This document shows, one piece after another, positions 20,991 through 32,444 of a DNA stretch of 64,000 bases. The translations under genes and the position numbers were made by a program. How positions within the stretch are numbered: position 1 is the first letter of the stretch; every line of letters starts with the position of its first letter. Where the stretch lies: positions 846,886 through 910,885 of the forward strand of contig CAJNDS010002412.1 in NCBI GenBank assembly GCA_905221605.1. Reading direction: 5' to 3'. The DNA comes from Symbiodinium natans. Its lineage: Eukaryota > Sar > Dinophyceae > Suessiales > Symbiodiniaceae. A model generated the notes under the pieces. That model was not told the DNA's origin. It was given only the letters and a program-made list of their open reading frames with translations, and searched no databases.

Positions 20991-20995
20991 TTTTG

Positions 20996-22059
20996 GGCTC
21001 AAGGGGGAGTCCAAACGTCAGTGTCGGTAAGGTATGAGACTGCACCCCTGCGCAGAATCCTGAATCCTAAGCCCTGTGCCCTAACAACCCTAAACCCTAA
21101 ACCCTAAACACCTACACATCTCCCGGTCTGCACGCCTCGCTGGCGTGGGAGTCAAGCGAAGCTCTCCTCACTGCCTCCAGAGTTCTGGCTAGGGGGGGGG
21201 GTTGGGGATTGGGGCGCTTAGGGTTTCACGCCCTTTCTGGGACTCCGACGACTAGGGGGTTCAAAGTCCGAAGTTTCGGTGGGCAGGGGAACTCGGTTGT
21301 CCTCCAATGAACGAAGCCTTTCGGACATGTCATGCTGCGGACGAAGAGATGTGTAAACTGGGTCTAGGGGTAGGGCTTAACACGTCGGTAAGTAGTCCTG
21401 ATGCTCGAGGCGAAGATTAGAGCTTGGATGTTAGATCGGAGATGTGGCCACTTCTCTAAGTTCGCCGTGGCCTCGTAGGTGTCTGGGTAGCAGAAGCAGG
21501 CAACGTGGGTACTTTCTCTTAGCTCTCCCTTAGGCCGAGCAGCTCCAATCCCTGACACAGGAAAACCCCGGTGCCAGTTCGGGAACTCCCAAACAACCCT
21601 AATAAGCCTACCAGGAACCCTAACTTGTTTAGGCTTGAGGGCTGGGTTTGAGGGTAAGGGTTGAAAAGGGGCCTCTCACCCCCAACGCGGTAACCCCCCC
21701 CCCTTTGGTTGAACAGTGGCTCCGGACCCCGTGAAGTCACCTCAAAAGCCCTACAGAACGCCGAACCCCCCCCCCCTCCCCCCCTAAACCCTAAAGCCGC
21801 AAACCGCAGATTTCTAAGAACCCTAAACCCTGAAGCACAAACCCGCAGACCCTGAGAACCCTAAACCCCACCAGGCCCGCAGAGCCCCAAAAGCCCGAAA
21901 CCCATAAAGCCATCAGAACCCCAAGAGCAACCGTAGCCCCATGAAAACCTACACCCTGTCCCCTAAAAAATGACCCATACACTACCCTCCCATGAACAAC
22001 CCTAAGAACCCCAAGATAAACCCGAAACCCTAAACCCTAAAACCTAAACCCAGGAAAGA
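20996..22059. repeat. Repeat-rich spacer with two weak exon candidates
   Basis: Degenerate telomere-like units, poly-C/G runs (about 21,689-21,698 and 21,766-21,785) and a stretch of AACCCTAAA variants. Two minus-strand islands could be coding: about 21,190-21,110 (EAVRRASLDSHASEACRPGD) and about 21,330-21,285 (MSERLRSLEDNRVPLP). Neither has a recognisable domain. Confidence 0.4.
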
Positions 22060-22133
22060 AGGTGCGAAGCGCCTTTGGCCCGGCATCCGAGGGTTCGGAG
22101 GGGAAGTTCCCCATCTCGGCAAACACTTCCGAC
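22060..22133 (-). CDS. Candidate coding exon, function unknown
   Basis: Opens after an AGAG|GTC acceptor and reads SEVFAEMGNFPSEPSDAGPK then ALRTF. The composition is protein-like while the neighbours are telomere-like repeat. No family recognised; the donor end is uncertain. Confidence 0.4.
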
Positions 22134-22344
22134 CTCTGTTTTGGGGTTTGGGGTTTGGGGTTTAGGGTTTGGGGTTTAGGGTTTCGGGTTTAGGGTTTGT
22201 TTTGGGTTTAGGAAGTTCATGGGCGTTTAGAAGTATGGTGGTAAGTACCCCGTTGAGGCTTAAGTAAGGCTGCAACCATGGCGAGCTTGTTGCCCAGAAG
22301 CCCTGAACCCCTACATCGAACCACCGTTCAGCCTCGGGGTCATT

Positions 22345-22437
22345 GTAGGGGTTCCGAAATAGGCGACCCCTAAAATCCCAAATGGTGGGATTCCCCTTAC
22401 AACTAGGACCCAAGAGCCCCCAATTTCGGAAATCCCC
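22345..22437. mobile_element. Family H MITE-like element
   Basis: Left end GTTCCGAAATAGGCGACCCC and right end CCCCAATTTCGGAAATCCCC form imperfect inverted repeats, with the core AAATGGTGGGATTCCCC. Diverged relative of the copy at 4,498-4,606. Confidence 0.65.
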
Positions 22438-23619
22438 GTAGGGTTTTCGGCTGTTCTTTGCTTGGCACTGTTAGGCGGTGTTTAGAGGTTTGTAAGGCTT
22501 TCTAAGTTTAGGGTTTAGGGTTTAGGGTTTTAGGCTTTAGGCTTCAAAGGAGTTGCGGCTTACAGTTGTTTTGAGCTAAGGTTTGGCGATTCGAGGTTGG
22601 CGCTTGCAGGGAGGGTTTGGGTTTGGGGTTTAGGGTTTAGGTTTCTGGGTTCAGGGTTTGGGGCTTAGGCATGTTTATGGATTGTTGCAACTGGGCGACT
22701 GACTGTTCACCAGTAAACCCTAATCATGGCAAACTGCTCCACAAAACTTCGTTTGCACCTCTGTGGGCATTTTGCGCTCATCGTCACTGGAAGAAAGACG
22801 GTTTATCCTACCTCCTTCGGTTTCTTGTTGAACAATCTCCTTTGCATCACCTTTGCGCTTCGCTGTGACAGCACGGGCCTCTGCAAAAACAAAAAACTCT
22901 CAGCTTCAATATCCCCTCGGGAACTCCTTGAAGCTAGAAAGCCCTAACCCCTAAACCCTAAACCCGAAACCCTAAACTCTAGCCCTAAACCCTAAACCCC
23001 TTTTAGCCCAGGCACGGCTTCCATGACTGTTGGTCATCCAGCTGCAGGTTGATGCTGTTCGTCACTTGTCTCCTGTGGCAAATCCCAGGTTTCTGTCCTT
23101 GAGGGAGGGGGGTTTCAAGGGGTCTGTAAGCCAAGGCTCCCGCTACTCCCTAAAGCTCCCTCCGCTTTTTTAGGGTTCCTAGGTACCTCCCTTCAGGACC
23201 TTATCACACTGGTGCAACCAGCCACATAGCCCCCACCCCTTCCTCAAAGGTCTAGGGGCTGCGCTTTCGGGCTATCAGGGTTCAGATAGCAGTTCCCCTC
23301 GAGTTGCCAGTAAAATGCCCGGAACATCTGCACACTCCGACGGCCTTGCGCAGCAACTGTTAAGGGCTTCAAGTCAACCCCAAGATAACGTCTACGCCTT
23401 GCATTGCTTGCTGAGTTTTTTAAGGGGTGGCTCTCATCAGCTGTATGCTTGTATCCCTTGAGTATACACCAGAATGCTGGAATCCTTACTACACTTACTA
23501 CACCCAGAAACAGCGCGTTGACCACTATTCTCAAAGCCTCTTCCCTAAGGCCTAACCCTTGTTTGAACCCAGACTCTTGTCCTCAGCTGGGCGCTCCCCA
23601 AACCCCATAACCCCCACAA

Positions 23620-23688
23620 TCCCAGTTCGCGGAATCCGGGAGCCTCTCAAATGTTTCCTGGTTGAGCTCGTAGGAGTCGACCTCCGGC
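23620..23688 (-). CDS. Candidate coding exon, function unknown
   Basis: After a CCAG|G acceptor the frame reads RPEVDSYELNQETFERLPDS then ANW. It is acidic and hydrophilic, unlike the telomere array directly upstream on the minus strand. No family recognised. Confidence 0.45.
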
Positions 23689-23695
23689 CTGGCGG

Positions 23696-23817
23696 GTTTA
23701 GGGTTTAGGGTTTAGGGTTTAGGGTTTAGGGTTTAGGGTTTAGGGTTTAGGGTTTAGGGTTTAGGGTTTAGGGTTTAGGGTTTAGGGTTTAGGGTTTAGG
23801 GTTTAGGGTTTAGGGTT
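23696..23817. repeat. Long interstitial telomeric array (TTTAGGG)n
   Basis: About 17 uninterrupted TTTAGGG units, one of the longest perfect arrays here. It abuts the exon candidate at 23,620-23,688, so it is probably intronic. Confidence 0.95.
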
Positions 23818-24137
23818 CAGGGTCAGGGTTTACGGTTTCGGGCCCTAAACTCTATCAGCTCAGAACAAGACTCAAGAAGCTGCTGCCCGGCAAGGAAAAG
23901 GGGTCCTCAACAAAGCCCAAGACCTAAACCGTCGATCCCAGTGTTTAGGGTTTGGGGTTTAGGGTTTGGAGTTTAAGGTTTAGGGCTTAGGGTTTGGGGT
24001 TTAGGGTCTAGGGCTTGGAGTTTAGGGTTTAGGGTTTGGGGTTTAGGGTTTGGGGTTTAGGGCTTAGGTTTAGGCGAACTTCGAGATATCAAGCCCGAAG
24101 ACATGGGTTTTCCTAATACCAGGGTATGTTTGCCCAC

Positions 24138-24157
24138 AGAATCCTTGCAAGGATTCT
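24138..24157. repeat. Perfect 20-bp palindrome
   Basis: AGAATCCTTGCAAGGATTCT reads the same on both strands. It lies in a unique island with no recognised gene. Confidence 0.9.
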
Positions 24158-24494
24158 CTTGGGAATACCCCCAGAAAGCCACAGAGACTCAGTGTGCCTG
24201 CCACCTCGTCACACAGCGCACAAGAAGCTTTGGGCCCCAATCTCAAACCCTTTTCTTAAGACTGGAATTGTTTCCAATCTGAAGCCCTAAACCCTAAGCC
24301 CTAAACCCTAATCCCTAATCCCTGGGGTCATTTCTCAAGATCCTAAACCCTAAATCTCCCCCTTCGCCTCGCTGAAGGCCAGCCCAAGTTACATCTACCA
24401 GTACCCTTGTTTGCATCCCGGGCTTGGAGCGTCGGCTAAACCCTAAACCCTAAACCCTAAACTCTAAACCCTAAACCCTAAACCCTAAACCCGA

Positions 24495-24600
24495 AGCACT
24501 TTCCGGCCCCCCTCGCACCTCTCGTCGCATGGCAGCGCGCGGCGTTCCGAGGCTGTAGCCGACAAGTGGAGAAGGCTGCGCCCTACTTCGGCAATCTCTC
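24495..24600 (-). CDS. Candidate coding exon, function unknown
   Basis: The minus strand reads GEIAEVGRSLLHLSATASER then RALPCDERCEGG without stops. Splice sites are not clear. It is flanked by telomeric arrays on both sides (about 24,435-24,493 and 24,612-24,722). Confidence 0.35.
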
Positions 24601-24611
24601 CTCGGGGTGAA

Positions 24612-24722
24612 TTGGGTTTAGGGTTTAGGGTTTAGGGTTTAGGGTTTAGGGTTTAGGGTTTAGGGTTTAGGGTTTAGGGTTTAGGGTTTAGGGTTTAGGG
24701 TTTAGGGTTTAGGGTTTAGGGC
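24612..24722. repeat. Interstitial telomeric array (TTTAGGG)n
   Basis: About 15 perfect TTTAGGG units that run into GGGCTTCA variants on the right. Confidence 0.95.
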
Positions 24723-25398
24723 TTCAGGGCTTCAGGGCTTCAGGGCTTCTATAGGGAAGATGCCAAACCCTAAACCCTAGACCCCAAACCGTAAGTTAGA
24801 GGTCTATTTGGGACCCCACTCTCGGGCTTCGAGGTTTGGGGTGTTTGAGGTCCTGGGTTCTGGCTGGTTGGGGTTTAGGTTCTGGGGTTTGGGGTTTAGG
24901 GTTTGGGGTTTAGGGTTTACAGTTCAGGGTTTAGGGTTTGGGGTTTGGGGATGACCTGTCTGCCTTGAGAGACGGAGGCCGGGTCAGGGAGCTCTGGCTT
25001 TCTGGAATGCAGGGTTTTGGGGTTAGGGTTTAGGGCTTTTAGCGCTTAGGGTTTAGGCCCTAAACCCTAAACCCTAAGCCCTAACCCCTATAAACCCTAA
25101 ACCCCTAAACCCCTAAACTTTAGGGTTTGAGGCTTACGGCTTACGGCTTAGAGGGACCCAAAAACCCCTTGTCCTGAAAGCCTAAACTCTGCACAGCCGC
25201 TCGAAACCCCGCATCTGCGCTTGGCTCGTGCTTCGCTCCCCATTTCAAAGTGCTTCTCTCTTTCTTGGAGGGGGGTTCGGGTTCCAGGGTTTAGGGTTTA
25301 GGCCACTAAAACGGACTCTCAAATAAACCCCTCCACCTTCATGGTATAAAACCCTGAACCCTAAACCGTAAGCCCGAAATAAAGGGTTAAGGGCTTAC

Positions 25399-25446
25399 TG
25401 GAACCAGAGAAAGGCGTCGTCGATCTGCTTCTCCGAGCGGGTGATC
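25399..25446 (-). CDS. Candidate coding exon with clear splice sites, function unknown
   Basis: A 48-nt segment between ACAG|GATC and TTCCA|GTAAGCC that encodes ITRSEKQIDDAFLWFQ. The donor is close to a classical GTAAG. No family recognised from so short a stretch. Confidence 0.45.
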
Positions 25447-26676
25447 CTGTATCACTGCCTGAGAGCAACAAAACATGAGGGTTTGGGGTTTAGGGTTTTG
25501 CGTTTAGGGTTTAAGGTTTAGGGTTTAGGGTTTAAGGTTTATAGGGTTTAAGGGGCGGCTGAACGTCTGCGTCCCATGGTGCGGTGTGCGGTTGAGGGTG
25601 GTTTGGGGCTGGGGTTCAGGACTTCATAACCCTGGACCCTAAACCCTAAACCCTAAACCCTGAGGTCTAGGTTATAAGTACAGACATGAAAGCAAGCTGG
25701 CTCTGGGGGATACCACTTCTGGGAACCAACCCTGCAATAGGACAGGCACATAGGATTTAGGGTTTAGGGTGACTTTGTTGAAAGATCAGACAAAAGCCAC
25801 GCAATGTAATGCTTACTTATACTGAAGTTCAGGTTTCCTGGGCATTGGGCAGTTTCCGAAATTCGGGGTACCTTCTACAGGAATCCTTATAAGGGAATCC
25901 TACTATTTAGGGGTCTACATGGTAGGGTTCAGAGTGTAGGGTTTCGGGTAACCCTAAACCCTAAGCCCTAAACCCTAAACCCTAGGGTTAAGGTTTAGGG
26001 CTTAGGGTTTAGGGCTTTTAGGGTTTACGTTTTGATCCTGTTCAGGGATCCCAGAATCCAAGTCCGCATGTCCTAGTAGGGGTGAGTGAGGGACCCTGAC
26101 CATTCTGGCATGGCATTTGAAATCTACGTAAAAGTATATGTATATGTATCTATATATATATATATATATGTATAGACTGTATAGATATGGAGGCAATTAT
26201 AAACCCAAACACGGGAAATATCTAAATACCCTAAATGCCAACCTGGCAGCATTGGAGGCTTCGAGCGGGCAGGGATTTAGGGACTCTTGCTGGTGCCCTA
26301 CACCTTAAACCTTAAACCCTAAACCCTAAACCCTAAAAAGCGAGGGTGGGTGGCCCTCATAAAACCCTCTGAAAAATATTCCTGCACATGATCCTCCTAA
26401 GCCCGACGCAGTAAACACCAAGAAGTTGGAACATCCTTATCCCCATACCCCAAAATGTATACTAAAGGGAATCCCGGCTCTAAATATCCTTAAACCATGT
26501 TGCCACTTGCTGGAGTTTGCCGTAAGGGAAAATACAAGAGCCTACCACCCAAGAATGGAACCCTAAACCCGAAACCCCAAACCCCAAACCCTGTAAACCC
26601 TAAACCCTAAACCCGAAACCCCAAACCCTAAACCCCAAACCCTAAACCCTCAACCCTCAACCCCTAGCCGTTAGGG

Positions 26677-26781
26677 ATGTCCAAGCTGCCCGCAGGTTGG
26701 AAAGGCCCAGTTGCAGATGGGAAATTGCGGCAGCGAGCTGCATGGCGGGAGCACATTACAGGCGCCAGAGTGCCGTCTTGT
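26677..26781 (+). CDS. Candidate first exon on the plus strand
   Basis: ATG at 26,677 opens MSKLPAGWKGPVADGKLRQR then AAWREHITGARVPS, until the (TTTAGGG)n array at about 26,783. It is one of very few plus-strand coding signals outside the retrotransposon. No domain recognised. Confidence 0.35.
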
Positions 26782-26784
26782 TTA

Positions 26785-27320
26785 GGGTTTAGGGTTTAGG
26801 GTTTAGGGTTTAGGGTTTAGGGTTTAGGGTTTAGGGTTTAGGGTTTAGGGTCTTGATGACAGCCCTACACACCCCCCCAACTAGCCGCAAGAGCAGCTTG
26901 CCCTAAATCCGTCTAATCCCTGCTACCTTTTCTCAAAAAGCATTTAACCCCAAACTCTAAACCACAATGTCTGGGAAGGTAGGCTATAGCTCTCATGCTT
27001 CGAGCCACATTGCCGGTGCTATCGGAGTACAGAAAGGAAACGGCCATGTGAGCACTGCGTATCATCGGAGCATAAGTTAAGGGGGCACACTCGGATGGTT
27101 CAGGTGTGTATTTGTAGGGATTTGGGTCAGGGTAGACCCGCAACCACTGTACACCGTAAGACCTAAACAGCGGACACCACTCTCTTTCGCTGGCTCTCCT
27201 CTCAGCACTCTTCTCTCTCATCTGTCCGCCTTGTGCTTGTTTAGGGCGTGGGTTTGGAGTTTAGGGCTTAGGGTATGAGGTTTAGGTTTAGGGTTTAGGA
27301 ACACCCAGGTGAAACATCAC
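26785..27320. repeat. Telomeric array and unique spacer
   Basis: A (TTTAGGG)n array to about 26,851, then unique sequence of unknown content that includes a minus-strand open frame (27,221-26,913). Codon content and lack of splice signals give no reason to call it a gene. Confidence 0.4.
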
Positions 27321-27579
27321 CTTGGCATGGAAACGGACAGCAGTTTCTCCTTCAGGTCGAGGTGGTGACTGGCTTTTAGTGGCTGATGGTTCGGTTGGCT
27401 TCTTAACCCCCCCAAAAACCCCTAAACCCTACAGAAACTCTAGACCGATAGTCTCTAGAAGTTTTGTTAAGTTTTGTGAGGCTTATAAGCCCGAGATACC
27501 CCGTAGACCCCGCACCACCGATAAACCTTACATAATCCGCCGAGGCCTCGGGCCGGAGGTGTATAGGTTGTCAGAACAG

Positions 27580-27755
27580 GCACCCCCCCCCACACCCAAA
27601 AGAAATGAGGTACCCTCTGGGAAACCGGGGTCCGCAAGCGGACTTCGCCAGGACCAGAGGCAGCCCCTCCCAGCAGGGTCCCCCCCTTTCCCCACCCCCC
27701 CCCCACCCCCCCCCCACCCCCCCCACCCCCCCCCCCACCCCCCTACCTCGCCCCC
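27580..27755. repeat. Poly-C/CCCCA tract
   Basis: Cytosine runs broken by A, T or G, densest at 27,680-27,745. Open frames across it are Pro- or Gly-rich artefacts. On the opposite strand this is a G-run array able to form quadruplexes. Confidence 0.85.
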
Positions 27756-28129
27756 CAACTGGTGTGAGCACGGGCCGGGACGAGCCGAAAAGTCTAAGCT
27801 TGAACCGAAACCCGAAACCTTAAATCTTAGCTCCCCCCCCCCCTTTCCCCTCTGCCCCCCCTCGATCAATCCAAGCCGAACCGTCTCTTGAACCCTAAAC
27901 CCAAAAAAACCCTAAACCCCAAAGCATGAACCTTGAGCCCTAAGCCCTCAATCCTAAACTAACCCTCAACCCTAAACCCCAAACCATAAACCATAAACCC
28001 GGAACCCTAAACCCTAAACCCAACCCTTATTGCGTGGGTCCAGCGACTTGGGCGCTGCGGAATCACCATGCTCACGCGGATGCGCTGGGCCGGGCCGAGG
28101 CGGGTCGCGTAGCGTTAAAATTATAACCT

Positions 28130-28977
28130 GTAAACCCCGCACACCGTATAAACCCCATAAGCCCCCCGTAAACCCCCATGATCCCTGCAAACTCTCAACC
28201 CTACAAACCCGAAACTCTAAAAACCCTAAACCCTGTAAACGCTGTAATCTCTAATCCCAAAAACCCCTATAAACCCTATAAACCTAATAAACCCTATCAA
28301 CCCTCTAAACCCTCTAAACCCTATAAAGCCTATAAAGCCAAAAAAACAACCCTAAACCCTGTAAACCCTATAAACCCTCAACCCCCCCCCCCCCCCCCCC
28401 AAAAAAAAAAAAAGCCCTAAACCCTGTAAACCCTATAAACCCTAAGCCTAAAGAAACAACCCTAAACCCTGTAAACCCTATAAACCCTCAACCCAAAAAA
28501 GAAGACCTAAACCCTGTAAACCCTATAAACCCTAAACCTAAAAAACAACCCTAAACCCTGTAAACCCTTTCAACCCTAAACCCAAAGAAAAAACCCAAAA
28601 CCCTGTGAACCCTATAAACCCTAAACCCCAGAAAACCTAAACCCTGTAAACCCTCTAAACCCTAACCCCCCCCCCCCCAAAAAAAAAAAAATCTAAACCT
28701 TGTAAACCCTAGAAACCCAAAAAACCCTAAACCCCAAAAAACTAAACCCTGTAAACCCTATAAACCCTCAACCCAAAAAACCTAAACCCTGTAAACCCTA
28801 TAAACCCTAAATAAACCCTAAACAAACCCTTAAAACCCAAAAAAAAACCCTAAACCCTAAACCCCCCAAAACAACTAAACCCTGTAAACCCTGTAAACCC
28901 TGTAAATCCTGTAAACCCTGTAAACCCTGTAAACCCTGTAAACCCTGTAAACCCTGTAAACCCTGTAAACCCGACAA
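28130..28977. repeat. Minisatellite of 9-mer telomere variants (CCCTGTAAA / CCCTATAAA)
   Basis: Alternating CCCTAAA, CCCTGTAAA and CCCTATAAA units with short spacers. It ends in about eleven near-perfect tandem CCCTGTAAA copies at 28,872-28,972. The 9-mers look like the telomere heptamer with TG or TA inserted. Two C-run plus A-run blocks (about 28,382-28,413 and 28,668-28,691) interrupt it. Confidence 0.9.
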
Positions 28978-29145
28978 ACCCGCAAGGATCCATGGCAGCC
29001 TCGAGCGAAGGCACGCAAGCACTCGGCCGACAGCCTGTTTTTTGCCGGGTTTAGGCGTTTCGGGGCTTATAATAGGGTTTAGGGTTAGGGTTCAGGGTTT
29101 AGGGTGTAGGGTTTAGGGTTCAGGGTTCTGGGTTTAGGGATATAG

Positions 29146-29315
29146 GGGGGGATAATTGCCAATAAGATTCCTTTAATACTCCCTTATGGTCCCTTTGCAA
29201 CTATACTGTTATAACCCCCAAGATTACTAATCATTCCCTTATACTGGAATTGCCCCCCCCCCCCCCCCCAAAAAAAAAAAAAGTGTTCAAATTATTCAGG
29301 CCCCTATATTAGGTG
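29146..29315. mobile_element. Family D element, diverged
   Basis: Contains the family D signature of short AT-rich segments (AATACTCCCTTATGGTCCC) and ends CAAATTATTCAGGCCCCTAT, next to a C-run/A-run block. The same pieces recur at about 5,240-5,275, 39,531-39,655, 40,808-40,885, 42,903-42,966 and 60,458-60,600. Confidence 0.5.
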
Positions 29316-29607
29316 CTTTTTTGCTGCACTCCTGCACGGACGAGTCCACATCGGTTTAGGGTTTTGGGAGGGTTTCGCGTTTGTTTTGGTGCACTAGGGC
29401 TTAGGGTGTTGGGCTTGTTGGTACACTAGGGCTTAGAGTTCTGGGAAGATTTTGGTACCCTAGGGGTTTGGGTTTGCTTTGGTACACTAGGGTTTAGGGT
29501 CGTGGGCTCTGGGAGAGTTTAGCCTTTAAGAGGGTTCACGGTTTAGAGGCTCCGAGAATCTGGGGGTGGTGGCCACAAGGTTGGAGGGGCTCAGGGTGCC
29601 ATAGAGT

Positions 29608-29691
29608 AGGGTTTAGGGTTTAGGGTTTAGGGTTTAGGGTTTAGGGTTTAGGGTTTAGGGTTTAGGGTTTAGGGTTTAGGGTTTAGGGTTT
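29608..29691. repeat. Interstitial telomeric array (TTTAGGG)n
   Basis: About 12 perfect units. The flanking 500 bp (29,330-29,600) are degenerate GGGCTTAGGGT-type units without a visible gene. Confidence 0.95.
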
Positions 29692-30093
29692 GCTGTTTAG
29701 GGCTTAAGGGTTAAAACCGAACGAAACCCTAAACCCTAAACCCTACTCTATGGCCCCCAAGGTTCCAGGGGCGTGGCAACTCCTGGTCGCAAATGTGTAC
29801 TGTTGCAAGCCACTTCACTCTTGCGGAGGCGTTAGAGGGAGTATGCTATTCATGAAATTTGGGGCACCGCACTACTCGCACTCCAAAAACACTTCAGATG
29901 ATTCCGAGCACTTAATCTTGCAGGGTTTGGGGTTTAGGGTTCAGGGTTTAGTGTTCAGGGCTTACGGTAGACAGGCTTGGGGCTTAGATAGTTGCATTCG
30001 TGCTGAGCAAACTGCTGGTATGAGGCACGCCCAATCTGTCTGCATGGAAACTCGGCTTGGGCAACCTTCTTCCAATTGCTATCACGATACCTT

Positions 30094-30213
30094 CCCGGGA
30101 CTCTATTTACCTACAGCTAGTAGCAACTACACTTAGTTTAGCAGGATAATCCATAAAACTGTAGGTAAGCCCTAAACCCTAAACTCTAAAGCTGTAGGTA
30201 AGGAGGGTCCCAG
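30094..30213. mobile_element. Family C element carrying an internal telomere-unit insertion
   Basis: Left end CGGGACTCTATTTACCTACA. The right half appears twice (AAACTGTAGGTAAG, then after CCCTAAACCCTAAACTC again GCTGTAGGTAAGGAGGGTCC). The telomere-type units therefore sit inside the element between duplicated segments of about 10 bp, which resembles a telomere-repeat insertion with target duplication. Confidence 0.65.
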
Positions 30214-30224
30214 GTTACACCTTT

Positions 30225-30289
30225 TTGACGAAACCCTTCGGATCGATCTTGGCCTCCACTCGCTGCTCTTCGAGAGGATTGTGCAGAGC
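30225..30289 (-). CDS. Candidate coding exon, function unknown
   Basis: After a CCAG|GCT acceptor the minus strand reads ALHNPLEEQRVEAKIDPKGF then VKK. The composition is strongly protein-like. It abuts the family C element at 30,094-30,213, which fits an introner at its donor side. Confidence 0.5.
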
Positions 30290-31235
30290 CTGGGGCGCAA
30301 ACCAGGCGTTTAGGATTTGGGGTTTAGGGTTTGGGGTTTGGGGTTTAGGGTTTAGGATTTGGGGTTTGGGGTTTAGGGTTTAGGGTTTGGGGTTTAGGGG
30401 AAACTTCCAACGCTCCTTGCGAAAATCACCCATCCCCCAGGCCCCGAATCCTCAACTTTCCTTTGAGGGTACTGTGCTGAGCACCTCTCAACCCTATAAA
30501 CCTTATGGGGTTCTTGAGAAGGTATTTAAGGAACCTTAGGGAAGCTTAGGGAGTAGTAGGGAGTAGGGAGTATTCGCGAACCTTGGGTTACATACACCCT
30601 CCCCTCCCTTAAGAACCCCATAAACCCTAAACCCTAAGCCCTAAATAGTTTCTGCTGAGCTCCCAGGCGAGGTAGAAACGGGTGAGAGCTCGAAAATCGG
30701 GTCCTTCGTTCGATTCTTCAGCTTGAAGACTTCAGGTCTACTGCTGGCTGGGTTAAAACCTAAGCCACACTAGGGAAACCTAAACCCTAAACCCTAAACC
30801 CTTTCTAAGCACGGACTGAGGAAGCTGCCGGCGACACCTGAAAATAGCAAGACTTGCACCAACCGGCGAAACTGAGGTCATCTCCAACCCTAAACCCTAA
30901 ACCCTAAACCCTAAACCCTAAACCCTAAACCCTAAACCCTAAACCCTAAACCGGGGGTTTAGGGGGCTTCGGCTTTTAAGGCTTTAGGGGATTCAGGTCT
31001 TGGAGTTCAAGGTGGGAGGAGCGGTGCACTCCTGAATGGGCCCTCCTCTTCTTCAATGTACTTTCGAAGACTTCGGCTTTAGGGTTTAGGGTTTTCTGGG
31101 ACCCCTATTTTCGAAAAACCCTAAACCCTAAACCCTAAGCCCTAAACCCTAAACCCCAAACCCTAACCCTAAACCCCACCCCACCCCCCCACCCCAAAAA
31201 AAAAACAAAACTCAAACACAAGTAATAAAAAAAAC

Positions 31236-31279
31236 AAAAACACACACACACACACCCACACACACACACACACACACCA

Positions 31280-31378
<99 letters not shown>
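31236..31378. repeat. (CA)n microsatellite
   Basis: About 140 bp of CA dinucleotide with few interruptions. Minus-strand open frames here (VCVCVC) are artefacts. Confidence 0.97.
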
Positions 31379-31393
31379 CAATAATATCCCCAC

Positions 31394-31458
31394 CAGGTCC
31401 TCAAGGACCTTGGCGGCCGCGAAGAGGTGAAGGGCCGAGAGCCACGCCGAGGGGGGGC
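31394..31458 (-). CDS. Candidate coding exon, helical-repeat-like
   Basis: Between AAG|GCC and CCTG|GTGGGG the minus strand reads PSAWLSALHLFAAAKVLEDL. The amphipathic, Ala/Leu-rich helix would suit a PPR-like or other helical repeat, but one exon is not enough to assign it. Confidence 0.45.
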
Positions 31459-31529
31459 CTTGAGCCTCGGGATGAGAGGGTTCAGGGTTTAGGATTTAGG
31501 GTTTAGGGGTTAGGGTTTAGGGTTTAGGT

Positions 31530-31612
31530 TTAGGGTTTAGGGTTTAGGGTTTAGGGTTTAGGGTTTAGGGTTTAGGGTTTAGGGTTTAGGGTTTAGGGTT
31601 TAGGGTTTAGGG
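31530..31612. repeat. Interstitial telomeric array (TTTAGGG)n
   Basis: About 12 perfect units passing into four GGGTTGA variants on the right. Confidence 0.93.
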
Positions 31613-31665
31613 TTGAGGGTTGAGGGTTGAGGGTTGAGGGTTTAGGGTTTAGGGGTTTGGGCTTC

Positions 31666-31736
31666 ATCGGCCCCCAGAAAGGTGTGCACTTTCAGTTCTA
31701 TACGGGATTCATTATCACATCCCCAGACCGTGTAAA
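31666..31736. mobile_element. Family I short inverted-repeat element
   Basis: About 70 bp from AAAGGTGTGCACTTTCAGTT to GTAAAGTGTACTCA. A second copy at 45,540-45,606 shares the left end (AAGTGTACACTTTCAGTTCT) and right end (GTAAAGTGTGCTCA). The ends are inverted around AGTGTACACTTT. Confidence 0.65.
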
Positions 31737-32249
31737 GTGTACTCATAGTTTGGGGTTGAGGGGTTATCTCTCTCTCTGCCGCACCATCCCAAAGGTCCCA
31801 CTACGTGAGGGGTTATAAGGTTTTGAATTGAGGGTTCGGGGCTTAGGATTTGGGGGTCTGTGTCAAGGATTGATGGGGCTGCAGGACTGAGAAGTTTTAG
31901 GGTGGTGGAGTTTAAGCCCCTGGAGGTCTGGGGCTTCCAAGCATCTAAGCTTGGGGGCCGTCAAGCTATAGAGTTCCCAGTGAGGGCCTTTGATTTGGGC
32001 CCCTTGATACAAAACCCTTTCCTGCACTGTATGATAAGGGTCCACACTTCGTATCCCTGCAAACAAGGGTAAGGGACCATAGAACCCTAAACCCTAAGCC
32101 CTAAACCCTAAACCCTAAACCCCAAACCCTAAACCCTAAACCCTAAGGTTCCAACCTTAGATTGAAAGGGAGGGAGTCTAGGCACCTGCAAGGTTCAGGC
32201 GTGGTGGGGCTTCAAGGGCTTCAACTCAAGGCTTCAATGGTGTACAGGC

Positions 32250-32440
32250 TAGGGTTTAGGGTCTAGGGTCTAGGGTCTAGGGTCTAGGGTCTAGGGTCTA
32301 GGGTTTAGGGTCTAGGGTCTAGGGTTTAGGGTTTAGGGTTTAGAGTTTAATTTAGGGTTTAGGGTTTAGGGTTAGGGTTTAGGGTTTAGGGTTTAGGGTT
32401 TAGGGTTTAGGGTTTAGGGTTTAGGGTTTAGGGTTTAGGG
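32250..32440. repeat. TCTAGGG variant array merging into TTTAGGG array
   Basis: Nine or so GGGTCTA units (32,255-32,325) followed by about ten perfect TTTAGGG units. The block-wise change of one base suggests local amplification of a variant unit. Confidence 0.9.
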
Positions 32441-32444
32441 GTTA

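Noticed and set aside
27467-27891. Frames of 60-189 codons rich in Pro or Gly
   Set aside because: Produced by the poly-C tract; open in many frames at once.
28872-28977. Possible CRISPR-like or protein-coding tandem array
   Set aside because: Units are contiguous 9-mers with no spacers, and they derive from the telomere heptamer.
31135-31404. Minus-strand frames rich in Val-Cys
   Set aside because: Direct translation of the (CA)n microsatellite.
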